This document shows positions 1-8,984 of a stretch of 64,000 nucleotides of DNA, piece by piece. Below the pieces are notes generated by a model. It ran no database searches. It worked only from the letters and a program-made list of their open reading frames with translations, and was not told the DNA's origin. The position numbers and the translations under genes are program-made. The stretch comes from Frankia casuarinae (GTDB lineage Bacteria > Actinomycetota > Actinomycetes > Frankiales > Frankiaceae): assembly GCF_000013345.1 (NCBI RefSeq), contig NC_007777.1:1240001-1304000 (forward strand), in the 5' to 3' direction. Position 1 is the stretch's first letter. Every line of letters begins with the position of its first letter.

Positions 1-290
1 TGGAGCACTTCGCCCACAGTTCGTGGTCGACGGCGTACCCGGCCTGTTGCATCAGGGTGATCGTACGAGCGTGCCTGGCTGCGCTGATGCTGCGGTCGGG
101 TGGCGCGTCGTCGGGCACGTGGTGGATGAAGTGGCCGGCGACCTGCCGGCAGAACAGCTTGTACTCCTTGGTGTGCAGCAGAAAGGTGTGCCAGCCCAGG
201 TCGATGGTGTGGCTGGGCACATGCGGCGTGTCCGGGTCCTCGCCGCACGCGGCGAGGAAGGCCAGAGCCCGGAGGCACCGACCACCATCG
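1..290 (-). pseudogene. Glycine-rich-domain-type hypothetical protein, 5'-truncated and cut by the window edge
   Basis: The minus strand holds an open frame that runs off the left edge. It encodes a segment containing IDLGWHTFLLHTKEY, then CRQVAGHFIHHVP, then AGYAVDHELW. These resemble the core of actinobacterial glycine-rich domain-containing proteins, which carry a D-x-x-W-H-x-F block followed by F-x-x-x-A-G-x-x-x-H-H. No usable start codon lies in this frame before it runs into the oppositely oriented XRE remnant, so the 5' end looks lost. No function is known for the family. Family recognition is from memory of the motif pattern. Confidence 0.45.
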
Positions 291-675
291 GCGCGCGTAC
301 CCGTTCGTGTCGCCGTTACCGGGGCATGACCCTTGAGACCCTTGCCGGCCTGACTGGCCTGTCCAAAGTATCGCAGTCGAGCGGGGCGACGGCGGGAAGG
401 CACCCGAGATCATGCGTGGTGTGGATACGTCGGTGCTCGGTTCCGGACGTCGCCGCGCACAGTTCCTCACCGATTTCGGCCGAGGACTTGCCCAGTCGCG
501 CGGCAAGGACAAACAAGCCCTCGCGGTACTCCGCGAAGCGGAACGGCTCGCGCCAGAGCTGGTCCGGACTCACCCGCTCGTGCGGGAGACTGTTGCCGTC
601 ATGCTCCAGCGTGCCAGAGCGAACGTCGGAGGACGTGATCTACGCGGACTGGCCTACCGAATGGGCATCGCTTGA
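287..675 (+). pseudogene. XRE/helix-turn-helix regulator remnant
   Basis: Two pieces of one gene lie in different frames. The first, at about 287-372, encodes CRRYRGMTLETLAGLTGLSK, a typical helix-turn-helix beginning of actinobacterial XRE regulators. The second, at about 412-675, encodes the C-terminal part with FLTDFGRGLAQSRGKDKQAL, LREAERLAPELVRTHPLVRE and a final GRDLRGLAYRMGI. The middle of the usual ~400-residue protein is missing and the frame changes at the junction, so this is an internally deleted pseudogene. It abuts the truncated minus-strand gene head to head. Confidence 0.55.
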
Positions 676-1016
676 CATAGCCACGGGCCGGCGGGATGGA
701 GGGGAGTGGTGGACCGTTGGCCACGTGGGAGCACGGGTTGTCGGATTCGTGTCCTGTTTTCGTGTATTCGGGATTTGTGGTCCGGCTGGGCCGGGTCTGA
801 TGGGTTCAGGTCGGCGGGGCGGCGTTTCCGAGTGTTCCATCATGCCACATTTCCCCTGGGCCTCACTAGTACCGCCGCTGGGCGTATCCCGCCGGTCAGT
901 AGCCCGCTCTCGAACGACACAGCGCCTGCCCGGTCTGGGTCAGTCCGTGGCGCTGCTGGGCGTATTCCCCCCGCCTGGTGTGATTACCATACGTTGATGG
1001 TACCTTCGACATGTTA
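676..1016. other. Intergenic stretch without a recognisable gene
   Basis: No frame here gives a recognisable protein. The only structure seen is an 11-bp direct repeat, GCTGGGCGTAT, at 877-887 and 955-965, each followed by a C-rich run. It lies between the regulator remnant and the lon remnant, in a decayed block. Confidence 0.4.
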
Positions 1017-1521
1017 ATGCTCCCGGAAGGTGTGGTTCTGCTCGGGGTCGAGGACCTCCAGCAGCGCCGCCGTCGGGTCCCCCCGGTAGTCGGCGCCCAG
1101 CTTGTCGACCTCGTCGAGCAGCACCACCGGATTCATTGAACCCGTCTCGCGGATCGCCCGGACGATGCGGCCGGGCAGCGCGCCGACGTAGGTCCGCCGG
1201 TGACCGCGGATCTTCGCCTCGTCCCGCACGCCGCCGAGGGCGACCCGGACGAACGACCGGCCCATGGCCCGGACGATCGACTCGCCGAGTGATGTCTTGC
1301 CGACGCCGGCGGACCGGCGAGTGCCAGCACGGCACCGCCGCGCCGGGAGCGCCGCGGGATCCGCCGGCACGGGCGGCTTCGACGGCGGCTCGGATCTCAC
1401 CATCGGACATGTCGAGAGACACGACCATGCCCGGTAGCACGACGGCGTCGTCAATGGGCAGGACGGGCAGCACCCGGATCTGTGGCATGTGGTCCACCCT
1501 GACGTGAGGAAGTTGAGTCAC
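1017..1521 (-). pseudogene. lon: lon ATP-dependent protease, degraded remnant
   Basis: The remnant begins with the N-terminal domain start of Lon ([20 protein letters not shown]). After about 50 codons it jumps directly to the AAA+ module, so roughly 300 residues are missing. At the Walker A loop the frame reads LALAGPP and then continues in another frame as [16 protein letters not shown], a one-base lesion. The Walker B region ([19 protein letters not shown]) is intact. The frame stops right after NHTFREH, where Lon normally continues into the rest of the ATPase and the Ser-Lys protease domain. There are thus three lesions: internal deletion, frameshift and 3' loss of the catalytic half. It cannot encode an active protease. 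Confidence 0.85.
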
Positions 1522-1734
1522 CTACACTGAAGTCCTTTCAGCTTGCCGTTGTTCCCAGGGTTTATCGCTGAGGGTGAACGATTCCCGCTCGTGCCCTGAT
1601 GATCAAAAAATTCGCGGGAAGGATCGAGGGTGGCCCGTGGTTGCGCGGGTTGGTAGTTGCATCTACAAGTAGAGGCGCCGGGATGAGCTGCTCGAACTGC
1701 TCGAACTGCGACCTGAGCCCGCCAGGAGGACGAC

Positions 1735-2703
1735 ATGCCTGCCGTCACCGCCGATACCGTCCGTCTGCCGCGGCTGGCTGAGCCCGTGCTCGGCGAGGTC
1801 GACCGTCCGGTGCGGAGGATGACCACCGCGCCCACCGGGTTGGAGGGCGAGGGCTTCCCGGTGCGTCGGGCCTTCGCCGGAGCACGGCTCGCCGAGCTGG
1901 ATCCGTTCATCCACATGGACGAGATGGGCGCCGTCGACTACGGGCCGGGCGAGCCCAAGGGAACCCCGTGGCATCCCCACCGCGGATTCGAGACCGTCAC
2001 CTACATGATCGACGGAACCTTCCAGCACCAGGACTCGCACGGCGGCGGCGGACTGATCGCAGACGGCGCCACCCAGTGGATGACCGCCGGCGCGGGCATC
2101 CTCCACATCGAGACGCCGCCGGAGGAGCTCGTCGTCAGCGGCGGCCTGTTCCACGGTGTCCAGCTCTGGGTGAACCTCCCGGCGAAGGACAAGTTCTCCC
2201 CGCCGCGGTACCAGAACCTCGAGGGTGGCCAGGTCTGCCTGGTGTCCTCACCGGACGGCGGTGCCCTGCTGCGGGTCATCGCCGGTGACACCGGGGGCCA
2301 CCGGGGCCCGGGTGCCACGCATACCCCGATCTCCGTCGTCCACGCGACGCTGACCCCCGGCGCGGCGGTGCACGTGCCGTGGAACCCCGAGTTCAACGCC
2401 CTTGCCTACGTCCTCGGTGGCCGGGGGACGGTGGGCCCGGACGCCACGGCGATCCGGGCCGGTCAGCTCGCGGTCTTCGGAACGGGGGATCTGCTCGGTG
2501 TCACCGCGGACGACCGGCAGGACGCGTCCTCGCCGAACCTCGAGGTCCTGCTGCTGGGCGGTCGGCCGATCCGGGAACACGTCGAGGTGTACGGCCCGTT
2601 CGTCATGAACACCCGGGCCGAACTGCGCCAGGCCGTCGAGGACTATCAGGCCGGCCGGCTCGGGGTCATTCCGGCGAACGCACTTATGCCGCATCGCGCC
2701 TGA
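1735..2703 (+). CDS. Pirin family protein (bicupin)
   Basis: A 322-residue protein of two cupin domains. The N-terminal cupin carries the pirin metal-binding set: HPHRGFETVTY with His at about residues 80 and 82, a further His in the HQDSHGGGG block, and Glu in ILHIETP. The WMTAGAGILH block is diagnostic for the family. The ATG follows AGGAGG at an ideal distance. Pirins are cytoplasmic iron proteins; some have quercetinase activity and others bind transcription or metabolic enzymes, and the sequence does not decide between these. It stands alone, convergent with the nickel permease gene. Family is certain, function is not. Confidence 0.9.
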   Translation: MPAVTADTVRLPRLAEPVLGEVDRPVRRMTTAPTGLEGEGFPVRRAFAGARLAELDPFIHMDEMGAVDYGPGEPKGTPWHPHRGFETVTYMIDGTFQHQDSHGGGGLIADGATQWMTAGAGILHIETPPEELVVSGGLFHGVQLWVNLPAKDKFSPPRYQNLEGGQVCLVSSPDGGALLRVIAGDTGGHRGPGATHTPISVVHATLTPGAAVHVPWNPEFNALAYVLGGRGTVGPDATAIRAGQLAVFGTGDLLGVTADDRQDASSPNLEVLLLGGRPIREHVEVYGPFVMNTRAELRQAVEDYQAGRLGVIPANALMPHRA

Positions 2704-2720
2704 ACCCGACGGCATTCCGG

Positions 2721-2766
2721 GGTTCGGGGCGGCCGCCCGGCCCGTGCTGTCGGTGGTCCCCGAACC
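2721..2766. terminator. Possible shared terminator between convergent genes
   Basis: The 76-bp gap between two convergent stop codons contains a perfect 9-bp inverted repeat (GGTTCGGGG at 2721-2729 and CCCCGAACC at 2758-2766). The loop is itself GC-rich. There is no T-tract, as is usual in high-GC actinobacteria. Confidence 0.4.
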
Positions 2767-2779
2767 GGACGCCAGGCGG

Positions 2780-3925
2780 TCAGCCGGTGGGTTCGACCCG
2801 GCCGTCCTCGGGCCGGCCCGTCGCCCACCTCTCCTCAATGCGGCCGTACTTCCAGACCAGCAGAGCGGCGGCCCAGGTGGCGACGAACAGGCCGACGACG
2901 AAGTAGCCGACGACGTTGAGATCCAGACCCGCGATCCAGCCCCAGAACTCGCCGGTGAGATGTGCCTTCTCGGCGAGGATGCCGAGCAGTTCGACGCTGC
3001 CGATGAGGAACGCGATCGCGACGGACAGCCCGGTAATGGTGATGTTGTAGTAGAGCTTGCGGACCGGTTGGGAGAAGGCCCAGGCATAGGCGAAGTTCAT
3101 GAACGAGCCGTCGATGGTGTCGAGCAGGCTCATGCCGGCGGCGAACAGGATCGGCAGGACGAGGACGGTGTACCAGGGCAGGCCGGCTCCGGCGGCGCCG
3201 GCGGCGAGGAGGAGCAGGGCGACCTCGGTGGCGGTGTCGAAGCCGAGACCGAACAGCACGCCGAGCGGGTACATCTGCCAGGGTCGGGTGACCGCCCTGG
3301 TGAAGCGGCCGAGGACGCGGTTCATCAGCCCGCGGGAGTTCAGCTGCTCTTCCAGGCCGGCCTCGTCGTACCCGCCGCGGCGCATGTCCCGGAAGACCCT
3401 GATGATGCTGAGGAGAATGCCGAGGTTGATCGCGGCGATGGCGTAGAGAAAGCCGCCGGAGACGGCGGTGCCGATCCAGGCGGTGATGTCGTGCAGGGTC
3501 GAGCCGTCGGCTTCGATCTGCCCGGCCAGGGAGCGGACGCCCACGCTGAACAGCAGCATCAGGGCGAACACAATCGTGGAGTGGCCGAGGGAGAAGAAGA
3601 AGCCGACGGACAGTGGGCGCTGACCGTCGGTCATGAGTTTGCGGGTGGTGTTGTCGATCGCGGCGATGTGGTCGGCGTCGAAGGCGTGGCGCAGGCCGAG
3701 GATGTAGGCGGTGACTCCGAGACCGACCCCGAAGACCTGGCCGTCGGCGCCGAAGCGGTAGTGGTGCGGCGCGATGATTGCCGTGAGCGTCACCCAGCCG
3801 ATCACGTGTAGCCCGACGATGACCGCGGCCATGCCGCCGACACGCGCCCACTCCCGGCGGTCGAGCGCCCCGCGGACCCGGGCGGGAAGACCCCCCCTCG
3901 GCATGGTGCCGGCCTGCGCGACCAT
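2780..3925 (-). CDS. HoxN/HupN/NixA family nickel-cobalt permease
   Basis: A 381-residue integral membrane protein of the NiCoT family, importing Ni2+ and/or Co2+. The signature HAFDADHIAAIDN lies in an early transmembrane helix, preceded by LGVTAYILGL. The second family block (GFFFSLGHSTIVF) and the later LFGLGFDTATEVALL and MSLLDTIDGSFM blocks are all present, so the permease is complete. The open frame extends upstream into non-homologous sequence. The ATG at 3925 was chosen because GAGGGGA lies about 8 bases before it and the membrane core follows. An ATG at 3904 is possible. A Nur-like palindrome lies 79 bp upstream. The obvious customer in this window is the [NiFe]-hydrogenase. Ni versus Co specificity cannot be read from the sequence. 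Confidence 0.92.
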   Translation of the reverse strand: MVAQAGTMPRGGLPARVRGALDRREWARVGGMAAVIVGLHVIGWVTLTAIIAPHHYRFGADGQVFGVGLGVTAYILGLRHAFDADHIAAIDNTTRKLMTDGQRPLSVGFFFSLGHSTIVFALMLLFSVGVRSLAGQIEADGSTLHDITAWIGTAVSGGFLYAIAAINLGILLSIIRVFRDMRRGGYDEAGLEEQLNSRGLMNRVLGRFTRAVTRPWQMYPLGVLFGLGFDTATEVALLLLAAGAAGAGLPWYTVLVLPILFAAGMSLLDTIDGSFMNFAYAWAFSQPVRKLYYNITITGLSVAIAFLIGSVELLGILAEKAHLTGEFWGWIAGLDLNVVGYFVVGLFVATWAAALLVWKYGRIEERWATGRPEDGRVEPTG

Positions 3926-4003
3926 GGCAGGGCTCCCCTCGCGGTGCACCCGCCGACGTGGACGGGGAAGTTTTTGTGCGGCGGGCAGAGGAACGATAAC
4001 CAG

Positions 4004-4046
4004 ATCATGGATGCTTCTGCAACTAAGTTGCAGAAGCATCCATGAT
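4004..4046. promoter_or_regulatory. Perfect 43-bp palindrome with a Nur-like operator core
   Basis: Two perfect 21-bp arms (4004-4024 and 4026-4046) flank a single central A at 4025. The centre reads CTGCAA-CTAAG-TTGCAG. This matches the Streptomyces Nur consensus tTGCaa-N5-ttGCAA in 10 of 12 positions with exactly the N5 spacing. Nur is a nickel-responsive Fur-family repressor of nickel uptake. The site is 79 bp upstream of the nickel permease start and 82 bp after the end of the aftD-like gene, so it most likely controls the permease. The arms extend beyond a normal operator, so the palindrome could also form a stable hairpin in the leader. Confidence 0.65.
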
Positions 4047-4127
4047 GCGGAGCTTTGCCGCCGCCGCGAGCCGCGGCCCCGGTCGCTGGGCATCTCCGGT
4101 CGCTGGGCATCTCCGCTCGCCCGACCT

Positions 4128-7100
4128 TCAGTGGCCCGGAGGCTCCTCCCCCGGGCCCGTCCGGGGAGACGGCGGGCCCGGCTGCCCCGCCTCGCGCCGT
4201 CGTTGCAGCTGGGCGACGAGCTGGTCGCTCGCCAGTAGCAGCACCGTGAGCCAGGAGATCGTCGCCACCTTCCCGAACGCGGCGACCCAGTCTCCGTCCG
4301 TCGGCAGCGCATGCCGGGCCTGCACCTGCAGCACGTACAGGGCGCTGACGCCCAGGCAGACCACCGGGCCGACGCGGGTCAGCAGCCGGCCGCGGGGCAC
4401 GAGCAGCGCCACGGCCGTCGCCAAGGCGACGATGACCCCCGCTACCGGGGAGACCAGCACCGCCGAGAGCAGACCCATCCCCAACACGGCGAGCACGGTG
4501 GTGCGCGGGCCGACACGCCCCGCCCGGACGGACCACGGCTCGGCTGTCGGCAGATCCGGCTCCGGTGCCCGGGACGACCGGGACGACCGGGACGCCCGCG
4601 TGGCCACGGTCGCGCGGGCTCGGCGGGTGTAGAAGATCACCAGTGCTAGGGAGAGCAGCACCGTCACCGCGGACAGCGCCAGGGCGAACCACACGATCCG
4701 TTGTGGGGTCCAGGTCAGCGTGACGGTGAACCCGGCGGCCGTCGGGGTGATCCGCCAGCCGTTCGCGTAGCCGTCCACCAGCCTGGGGGTGCCCAGGTCG
4801 GCGCCGCCCACGGTCGCCTTCCAACCCGGGGAGAGGCTCTCCGCGAGCACCAGCCAGAACGGGGTACCGGGCCGCGCCCCCGTCACGTCGACGGTGAAGG
4901 ATGTGTCGCCGGCCGATCGGACCGTCACCCGTGGCGTGGCGGCCGACGTCGTTCCGGTGGTGCCCGTCGTTCCGGTGGTGCCCGTCGTTCCGGTGGTGCC
5001 CGTCGTTCCGGTGGCGGCCGACGTCGTTCCCGTGGTGCCCGTCGCGGCCGGTGGGGTCCCGGCGGGGGAGACGGCGGAGGCGGCGCCGGTCGCGTTCAGC
5101 CACGGGCCGCCGCCGACGTCCGAGGCCAGCAGCAGGCGATCGAGATCGATGCCGGCGAGGGCCCCGTCGGCGGTCCGGATCACGTGCTCCCCCGGGCCGA
5201 GGGTGACCGGCTGGCCGCAGGTGGCGACGGTCAACCCGAGCCGGTTGACCGCGTCGGCGGTGCCCCCGGTGACCTGCACCCCCACCGGCTGACCGTCGAT
5301 GCTCAGCAGGTCGGTCCGGCAGGGCGCGGGGATCTGGGCCGGCAACAGCCCCGTCGCGGTGCTCCCTGCCGTGCCTGCCGTGGGCTGACCGGTGCCCGCC
5401 GTGGGCTGACCGGTGCCCGCGGCAGGCACGGTCGCGAGGCCGGGTATCCCGATCTCGGCGAGGCCCACCGGCATCGCCAGCGGCGAGCGACTGATGGGGT
5501 CGATGCTGGTGACGGTCCGGGCATCGTCGATGACGAACTTCCACGTGCTGCCGGTGACGGCCGGGAAGGTGAGGGTCACCTCGCGGGTGCCCCCGCGCGC
5601 CGAGGTGTCGGTGACCGCAGGCACGGTCACCGCGCCGACCCGCTGGCCGTCGACCTCGATCCCGATGCGGGTCGGGATCGAGTGCCGACCGTCGGCGACG
5701 ATCGACATCGTCATCGACGAGACCGTCAACGGGGTCGGCGAGGCGACCTGGATCCAGCTGCCTCGCGGGTTGCCGATGCCCGGGCTCCACGCGGTGGCCG
5801 GGTTTCCGTCGAAGGCGCTCGACGCCCGCGCGGCGAGCGATCCCGGCAGCCGGCCGGAGGAGGTCACCACCGGGAGGGTGGCCGGGCGGCCCAGCACCTG
5901 GTCGACGCGATCGTCGGGGGAGTAGGCGGAGACGCGGGCGGTGCCGGTGAGCGCGAACGTCCGGGCCGTGGGCAGGGAGAACGACCGGCTGATGACCGAC
6001 TCGGTGTCCTGCTTGAACGGTTCCGACGGGTTGGCCCGGTCCCGGGACACCTCCAGTGCCAGCCGGTGGCCGAGGGAGGCGGCACCGGCGGCGTCGAGGC
6101 TGTCACTCGGCATCCGCAGCACCTCCTCGGCCGTCAGCGGTGCCCCGTTCGCTCCGGGGATGGCGACCTCGGCGAACCCGACCGCGGAGACGTTGTCGTA
6201 GCTGCGCTGCCGGCCGGTGTTCGTCGCGTCGATGTGGATGCGTAACGTTCGGAAGGCCCGGGTGGGGAAGCGCACGACCTGCCCGGCGGCGGTGCGGGAG
6301 GCGTCGGTGAGCGCGACGGTCACCGGGGAGCCGCCGTCGAAGGTCAGCGTCGCCCGGGTGATCCACCGGTTGCGCGGCCCGGTCAGCGGCTGGACGAGGC
6401 GGATCTGGTTCGTCGTCGTCGGCTCGGCCAGCGTGGTCTGCCAGGCCTCCCCGGTCGGGTCGGTGAAGGCGCCGACCCGCCACGCGGTGCCCGGGTCGCC
6501 GTCGATCGCGCGGACCGGTCGGTCGGACGCCCCGTAGGAGAAGCTGTTCCCGTAGCTGGTGGCGGTCACCTCGGCGATCTTCGCCGGGGATCCCGGGGCG
6601 TGCAGGGTGGCTGTGGTCTCGCTGGTGACGTTCTGATCGGGGAACAGCGGCAGCCGGTTGTCGTTCGGGTCCTTCGCCAGCGGCCTGACTCCGGGTTGCT
6701 CGACGTAGCCGAAGTTCTCCCGGATGCCCGTCCACCGTTCGGCGCGCCGCCGGTTGGTGTCGGTGACGAGCAGGTCCGCACCGTCGTCGAGGGCTTGGCG
6801 CATCGCGGTGGGATCGGTGGCGAGTTCCGGGGCGTAGAGGATCGCCCGCCCGTCGGCGATTGGCTCGGCGAGCAGGCCGGAGGCCGCCGCGTCCACCAGC
6901 GCCTCCCCGTTGCCGCTGACGAGCAGGGGCCGCGCGGTGGTGGCGGTGCGCACGATCGGCTGCGCGCCGCTGACCGGGAAGACGGCCAGCGCCGGCGGAT
7001 CGGGCACCGACGGGTCGGTGCCGAGGGTGACCTCGTCGGTGAACGGGATGCCGGGATCCTCGGCAACCGGCGGTCCGAAGGTCTGTGGTACACCCAGCCC

Positions 7101-8984
7101 GTCCGGTCTGTTCGAGGTGAACAGGTTCCAGGTGGCCCGGGGGCGCGGGGTCCGGTACCGCTCGTAGGCGAGGTTGCTGCGCAGCACCACGTCGCCTACG
7201 CCCATCAACCGGGCGAGGTCCGGCAGGGCGGAGGTCTCGAACACCCCCTCCTGCAGCCGGCGGTCCAGCGAGCGGACCAGGTCGACGCTGCCCGCCTCGC
7301 CGTAGGGGATGAGTTCCCGCATGACCAGCGGACGGTCCATCAGCCCCTCGGTGACCGGGTCGAGGGTGCTTCCCCAGCGGTAGTGGGAGAAGTCGGCACC
7401 GGGAAGCTCCAGCACCCGGGTGCCGTTGTTCCTGGTGTCCAGGGCGCGCGCGAGTTCGGTCTCGTAGGCGGGGACGTGCTCGGGGCGTTCGAGTAACGGC
7501 TCGACGAACTCGCCGCGGAACAGCGGTGACATGTCGAGGGCCAGCAACAGCAGGACCACCCCGGTGGCGAGCGGCGGAACCAGCCGTCGGCGCCGGCCCG
7601 ACCGGACCGGCCGCCCACCGGGGGCAGCCGTAGCGGTCGGACCGGCCGCCGCGTACCGCTCCCAGAGAGCTGCGAGCCCGCCCGCGAGCAGCACCGACAT
7701 GCCCAGTGCCACCATGGGGACCGCCCGGGGCAGCGAACGCAGCGCGAGACCGGCCGTCGATCCCTCGGCGAAGTCCTTGAACAGCCGTCCCCAGGGAGAG
7801 GGATCGTCGTACGGGTAGACGCCGACGGCGATCGTGGTGCCCAGCAGGATCAGCGCGACGAAGTAGCCGCGCTGGCCCCAGCGGATGGCCGAGGCGCCGA
7901 TCAGGGCGAGGATGGGTATGGTGAAGCTGACCGCGATCAGCCAGATGCTCTGGGTGTAGTGGGTGGCCGGCCCGATCCACGGACCGAGCGCGTCCTGTCC
8001 ATAGAAGAACCAGTTGCCCAGGCCCCGCAGCACCTCGGAGGCCTGCGAGCTGCTGGCGACCGTCTCGATCGTCTCGGTGAAGGCGAGGACGTTGAGGCCA
8101 TAACCGGCCTGGGTGTAGAGCCCCGCGATCCACCACGCCGACGTGACGAGGACGACCAGCACCGCACGGGTGCACATACTCACGGCGGCGCCGAGTCGGA
8201 CCTCGCGGGTACCCCAGACGGCGAACGGTATCCACAGCAGTGGGGCGAACAGGATGAAGATCAGGCTGGAGGCGTTGATGCTGCCGATCGTCGTGACCAC
8301 GAGGGCGAAGGCGGCGGGGAAGCGCCATCCGGCGGGACGCCAGCCGGCCCGGCCGGGCTCCGCCTCGCGCAACCCGCGCACGGTGATGCCGATCAGCCAG
8401 CCCAGTCCGGCGTAGGGCAGCAGGATCGCCGAGATCCGCGCCTCGTATTCCAGGATGTAGGGCGAGAGCATGTAGCCGAACGCGGCGACGAACGCGAAGC
8501 GGTCGGGCCAGCGCAACGAGCGGAGCAAGAACAGCACGCCGGTGCCGGCGCCGAACAGGATGGAGCCCGTCCACAGCCGCTGCGCGACCCAGTCGGGCAG
8601 GCCGACGAGATCCAGCAGCCAGTAGAAGGCGCCCTGCGGAAACAGATAGCCGATGTTCTGATGGGTGACGGTGCCCATGCCGATGCCGGGGTCCCACATG
8701 GAGACCGCTCGGCGCAGCATCCGGCTCGGATCGAGGTAGAGGTATGCCTTGGTGTCGGCGCCGATCTTTCCCGGTGCCGTCGCCAGCAGCGGCAGATACG
8801 CCACGGCGGCCAGCACCAGGGTCGGCCAAGAGGGCGGTCGCCGCCGGCGGATCGCCGCCGAGGCCGGACCGGACTCGGGGCGACCGGACTCGGGGCGACC
8901 GGAAGCGGGGCGATCGGACGAGGCCGGACCGGAGGGCGACGTGGTCACGGTCACCGGATCACCGCAGTCACCGGTGCGGCCCAA
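4128..8984 (-). CDS. AftD-like alpha-(1->3)-arabinofuranosyltransferase (DUF3367)
   Basis: A very large membrane protein of about 1,600 residues. The N-terminal third is a GT-C fold with many transmembrane helices and an early acidic loop (KIGADTKAYLYLDP). Two discoidin (F5/8 type C) carbohydrate-binding domains follow at about residues 795-930 (AIDGDPGTAWRVG) and 1035-1150 (AFDGNPATAWSPG). A final membrane region lies at about 1430-1530. This is the layout of mycobacterial AftD, which adds arabinose branches to arabinan in the outer cell wall. A Thr/Gly-rich tandem repeat sits near residues 1315-1345, and a Ser/Gly/Arg/Pro repeat near the N-terminus. The frame opens with TTG at 8984; a GTG at 8954 is an alternative. 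It overlaps the upstream glycosyltransferase stop, suggesting an operon. Donor and acceptor in this organism are unknown. Confidence 0.85.
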   Translation of the reverse strand: MGRTGDCGDPVTVTTSPSGPASSDRPASGRPESGRPESGPASAAIRRRRPPSWPTLVLAAVAYLPLLATAPGKIGADTKAYLYLDPSRMLRRAVSMWDPGIGMGTVTHQNIGYLFPQGAFYWLLDLVGLPDWVAQRLWTGSILFGAGTGVLFLLRSLRWPDRFAFVAAFGYMLSPYILEYEARISAILLPYAGLGWLIGITVRGLREAEPGRAGWRPAGWRFPAAFALVVTTIGSINASSLIFILFAPLLWIPFAVWGTREVRLGAAVSMCTRAVLVVLVTSAWWIAGLYTQAGYGLNVLAFTETIETVASSSQASEVLRGLGNWFFYGQDALGPWIGPATHYTQSIWLIAVSFTIPILALIGASAIRWGQRGYFVALILLGTTIAVGVYPYDDPSPWGRLFKDFAEGSTAGLALRSLPRAVPMVALGMSVLLAGGLAALWERYAAAGPTATAAPGGRPVRSGRRRRLVPPLATGVVLLLLALDMSPLFRGEFVEPLLERPEHVPAYETELARALDTRNNGTRVLELPGADFSHYRWGSTLDPVTEGLMDRPLVMRELIPYGEAGSVDLVRSLDRRLQEGVFETSALPDLARLMGVGDVVLRSNLAYERYRTPRPRATWNLFTSNRPDGLGVPQTFGPPVAEDPGIPFTDEVTLGTDPSVPDPPALAVFPVSGAQPIVRTATTARPLLVSGNGEALVDAAASGLLAEPIADGRAILYAPELATDPTAMRQALDDGADLLVTDTNRRRAERWTGIRENFGYVEQPGVRPLAKDPNDNRLPLFPDQNVTSETTATLHAPGSPAKIAEVTATSYGNSFSYGASDRPVRAIDGDPGTAWRVGAFTDPTGEAWQTTLAEPTTTNQIRLVQPLTGPRNRWITRATLTFDGGSPVTVALTDASRTAAGQVVRFPTRAFRTLRIHIDATNTGRQRSYDNVSAVGFAEVAIPGANGAPLTAEEVLRMPSDSLDAAGAASLGHRLALEVSRDRANPSEPFKQDTESVISRSFSLPTARTFALTGTARVSAYSPDDRVDQVLGRPATLPVVTSSGRLPGSLAARASSAFDGNPATAWSPGIGNPRGSWIQVASPTPLTVSSMTMSIVADGRHSIPTRIGIEVDGQRVGAVTVPAVTDTSARGGTREVTLTFPAVTGSTWKFVIDDARTVTSIDPISRSPLAMPVGLAEIGIPGLATVPAAGTGQPTAGTGQPTAGTAGSTATGLLPAQIPAPCRTDLLSIDGQPVGVQVTGGTADAVNRLGLTVATCGQPVTLGPGEHVIRTADGALAGIDLDRLLLASDVGGGPWLNATGAASAVSPAGTPPAATGTTGTTSAATGTTGTTGTTGTTGTTGTTGTTSAATPRVTVRSAGDTSFTVDVTGARPGTPFWLVLAESLSPGWKATVGGADLGTPRLVDGYANGWRITPTAAGFTVTLTWTPQRIVWFALALSAVTVLLSLALVIFYTRRARATVATRASRSSRSSRAPEPDLPTAEPWSVRAGRVGPRTTVLAVLGMGLLSAVLVSPVAGVIVALATAVALLVPRGRLLTRVGPVVCLGVSALYVLQVQARHALPTDGDWVAAFGKVATISWLTVLLLASDQLVAQLQRRREAGQPGPPSPRTGPGEEPPGH
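4948..5040. repeat. 18-bp in-frame tandem repeat inside the aftD-like gene
   Basis: Three identical units GTCGTTCCGGTGGTGCCC run from 4948 to 5001. A variant unit follows at 5002-5019, and after a 3-base step another variant at 5023-5040. On the coding strand it encodes Gly-Thr-Thr-Gly-Thr-Thr-type residues in a linker, and the frame is kept. Confidence 0.9.
8870..8914. repeat. 15-bp in-frame tandem repeat at the aftD-like N-terminus
   Basis: Units CGGACTCGGGGCGAC at 8870-8884 and 8885-8899 are identical; 8900-8914 is a variant. They encode repeated Ser-Gly-Arg-Pro-Glu residues in the cytoplasmic N-terminal tail, ahead of the first membrane helix. Confidence 0.85.

Noticed and set aside
2744-3811. 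Long plus-strand open frame antisense to the nickel permease
   Set aside because: Composition is Gly/Asp/Glu/Arg-rich with no homology or ribosome-binding site, while the minus frame is a clear NiCoT permease; a GC-bias shadow.
4948-5040. Possible CRISPR array among the tandem repeats
   Set aside because: Units are contiguous without spacers, only 15-18 bp and in frame with coding sequence; none of the window's repeats is CRISPR-like.
4701-6245. 514-codon plus-strand frame antisense to the aftD-like gene
   Set aside because: Shadow frame over conserved discoidin domains; Arg/Gly-rich with no motif.
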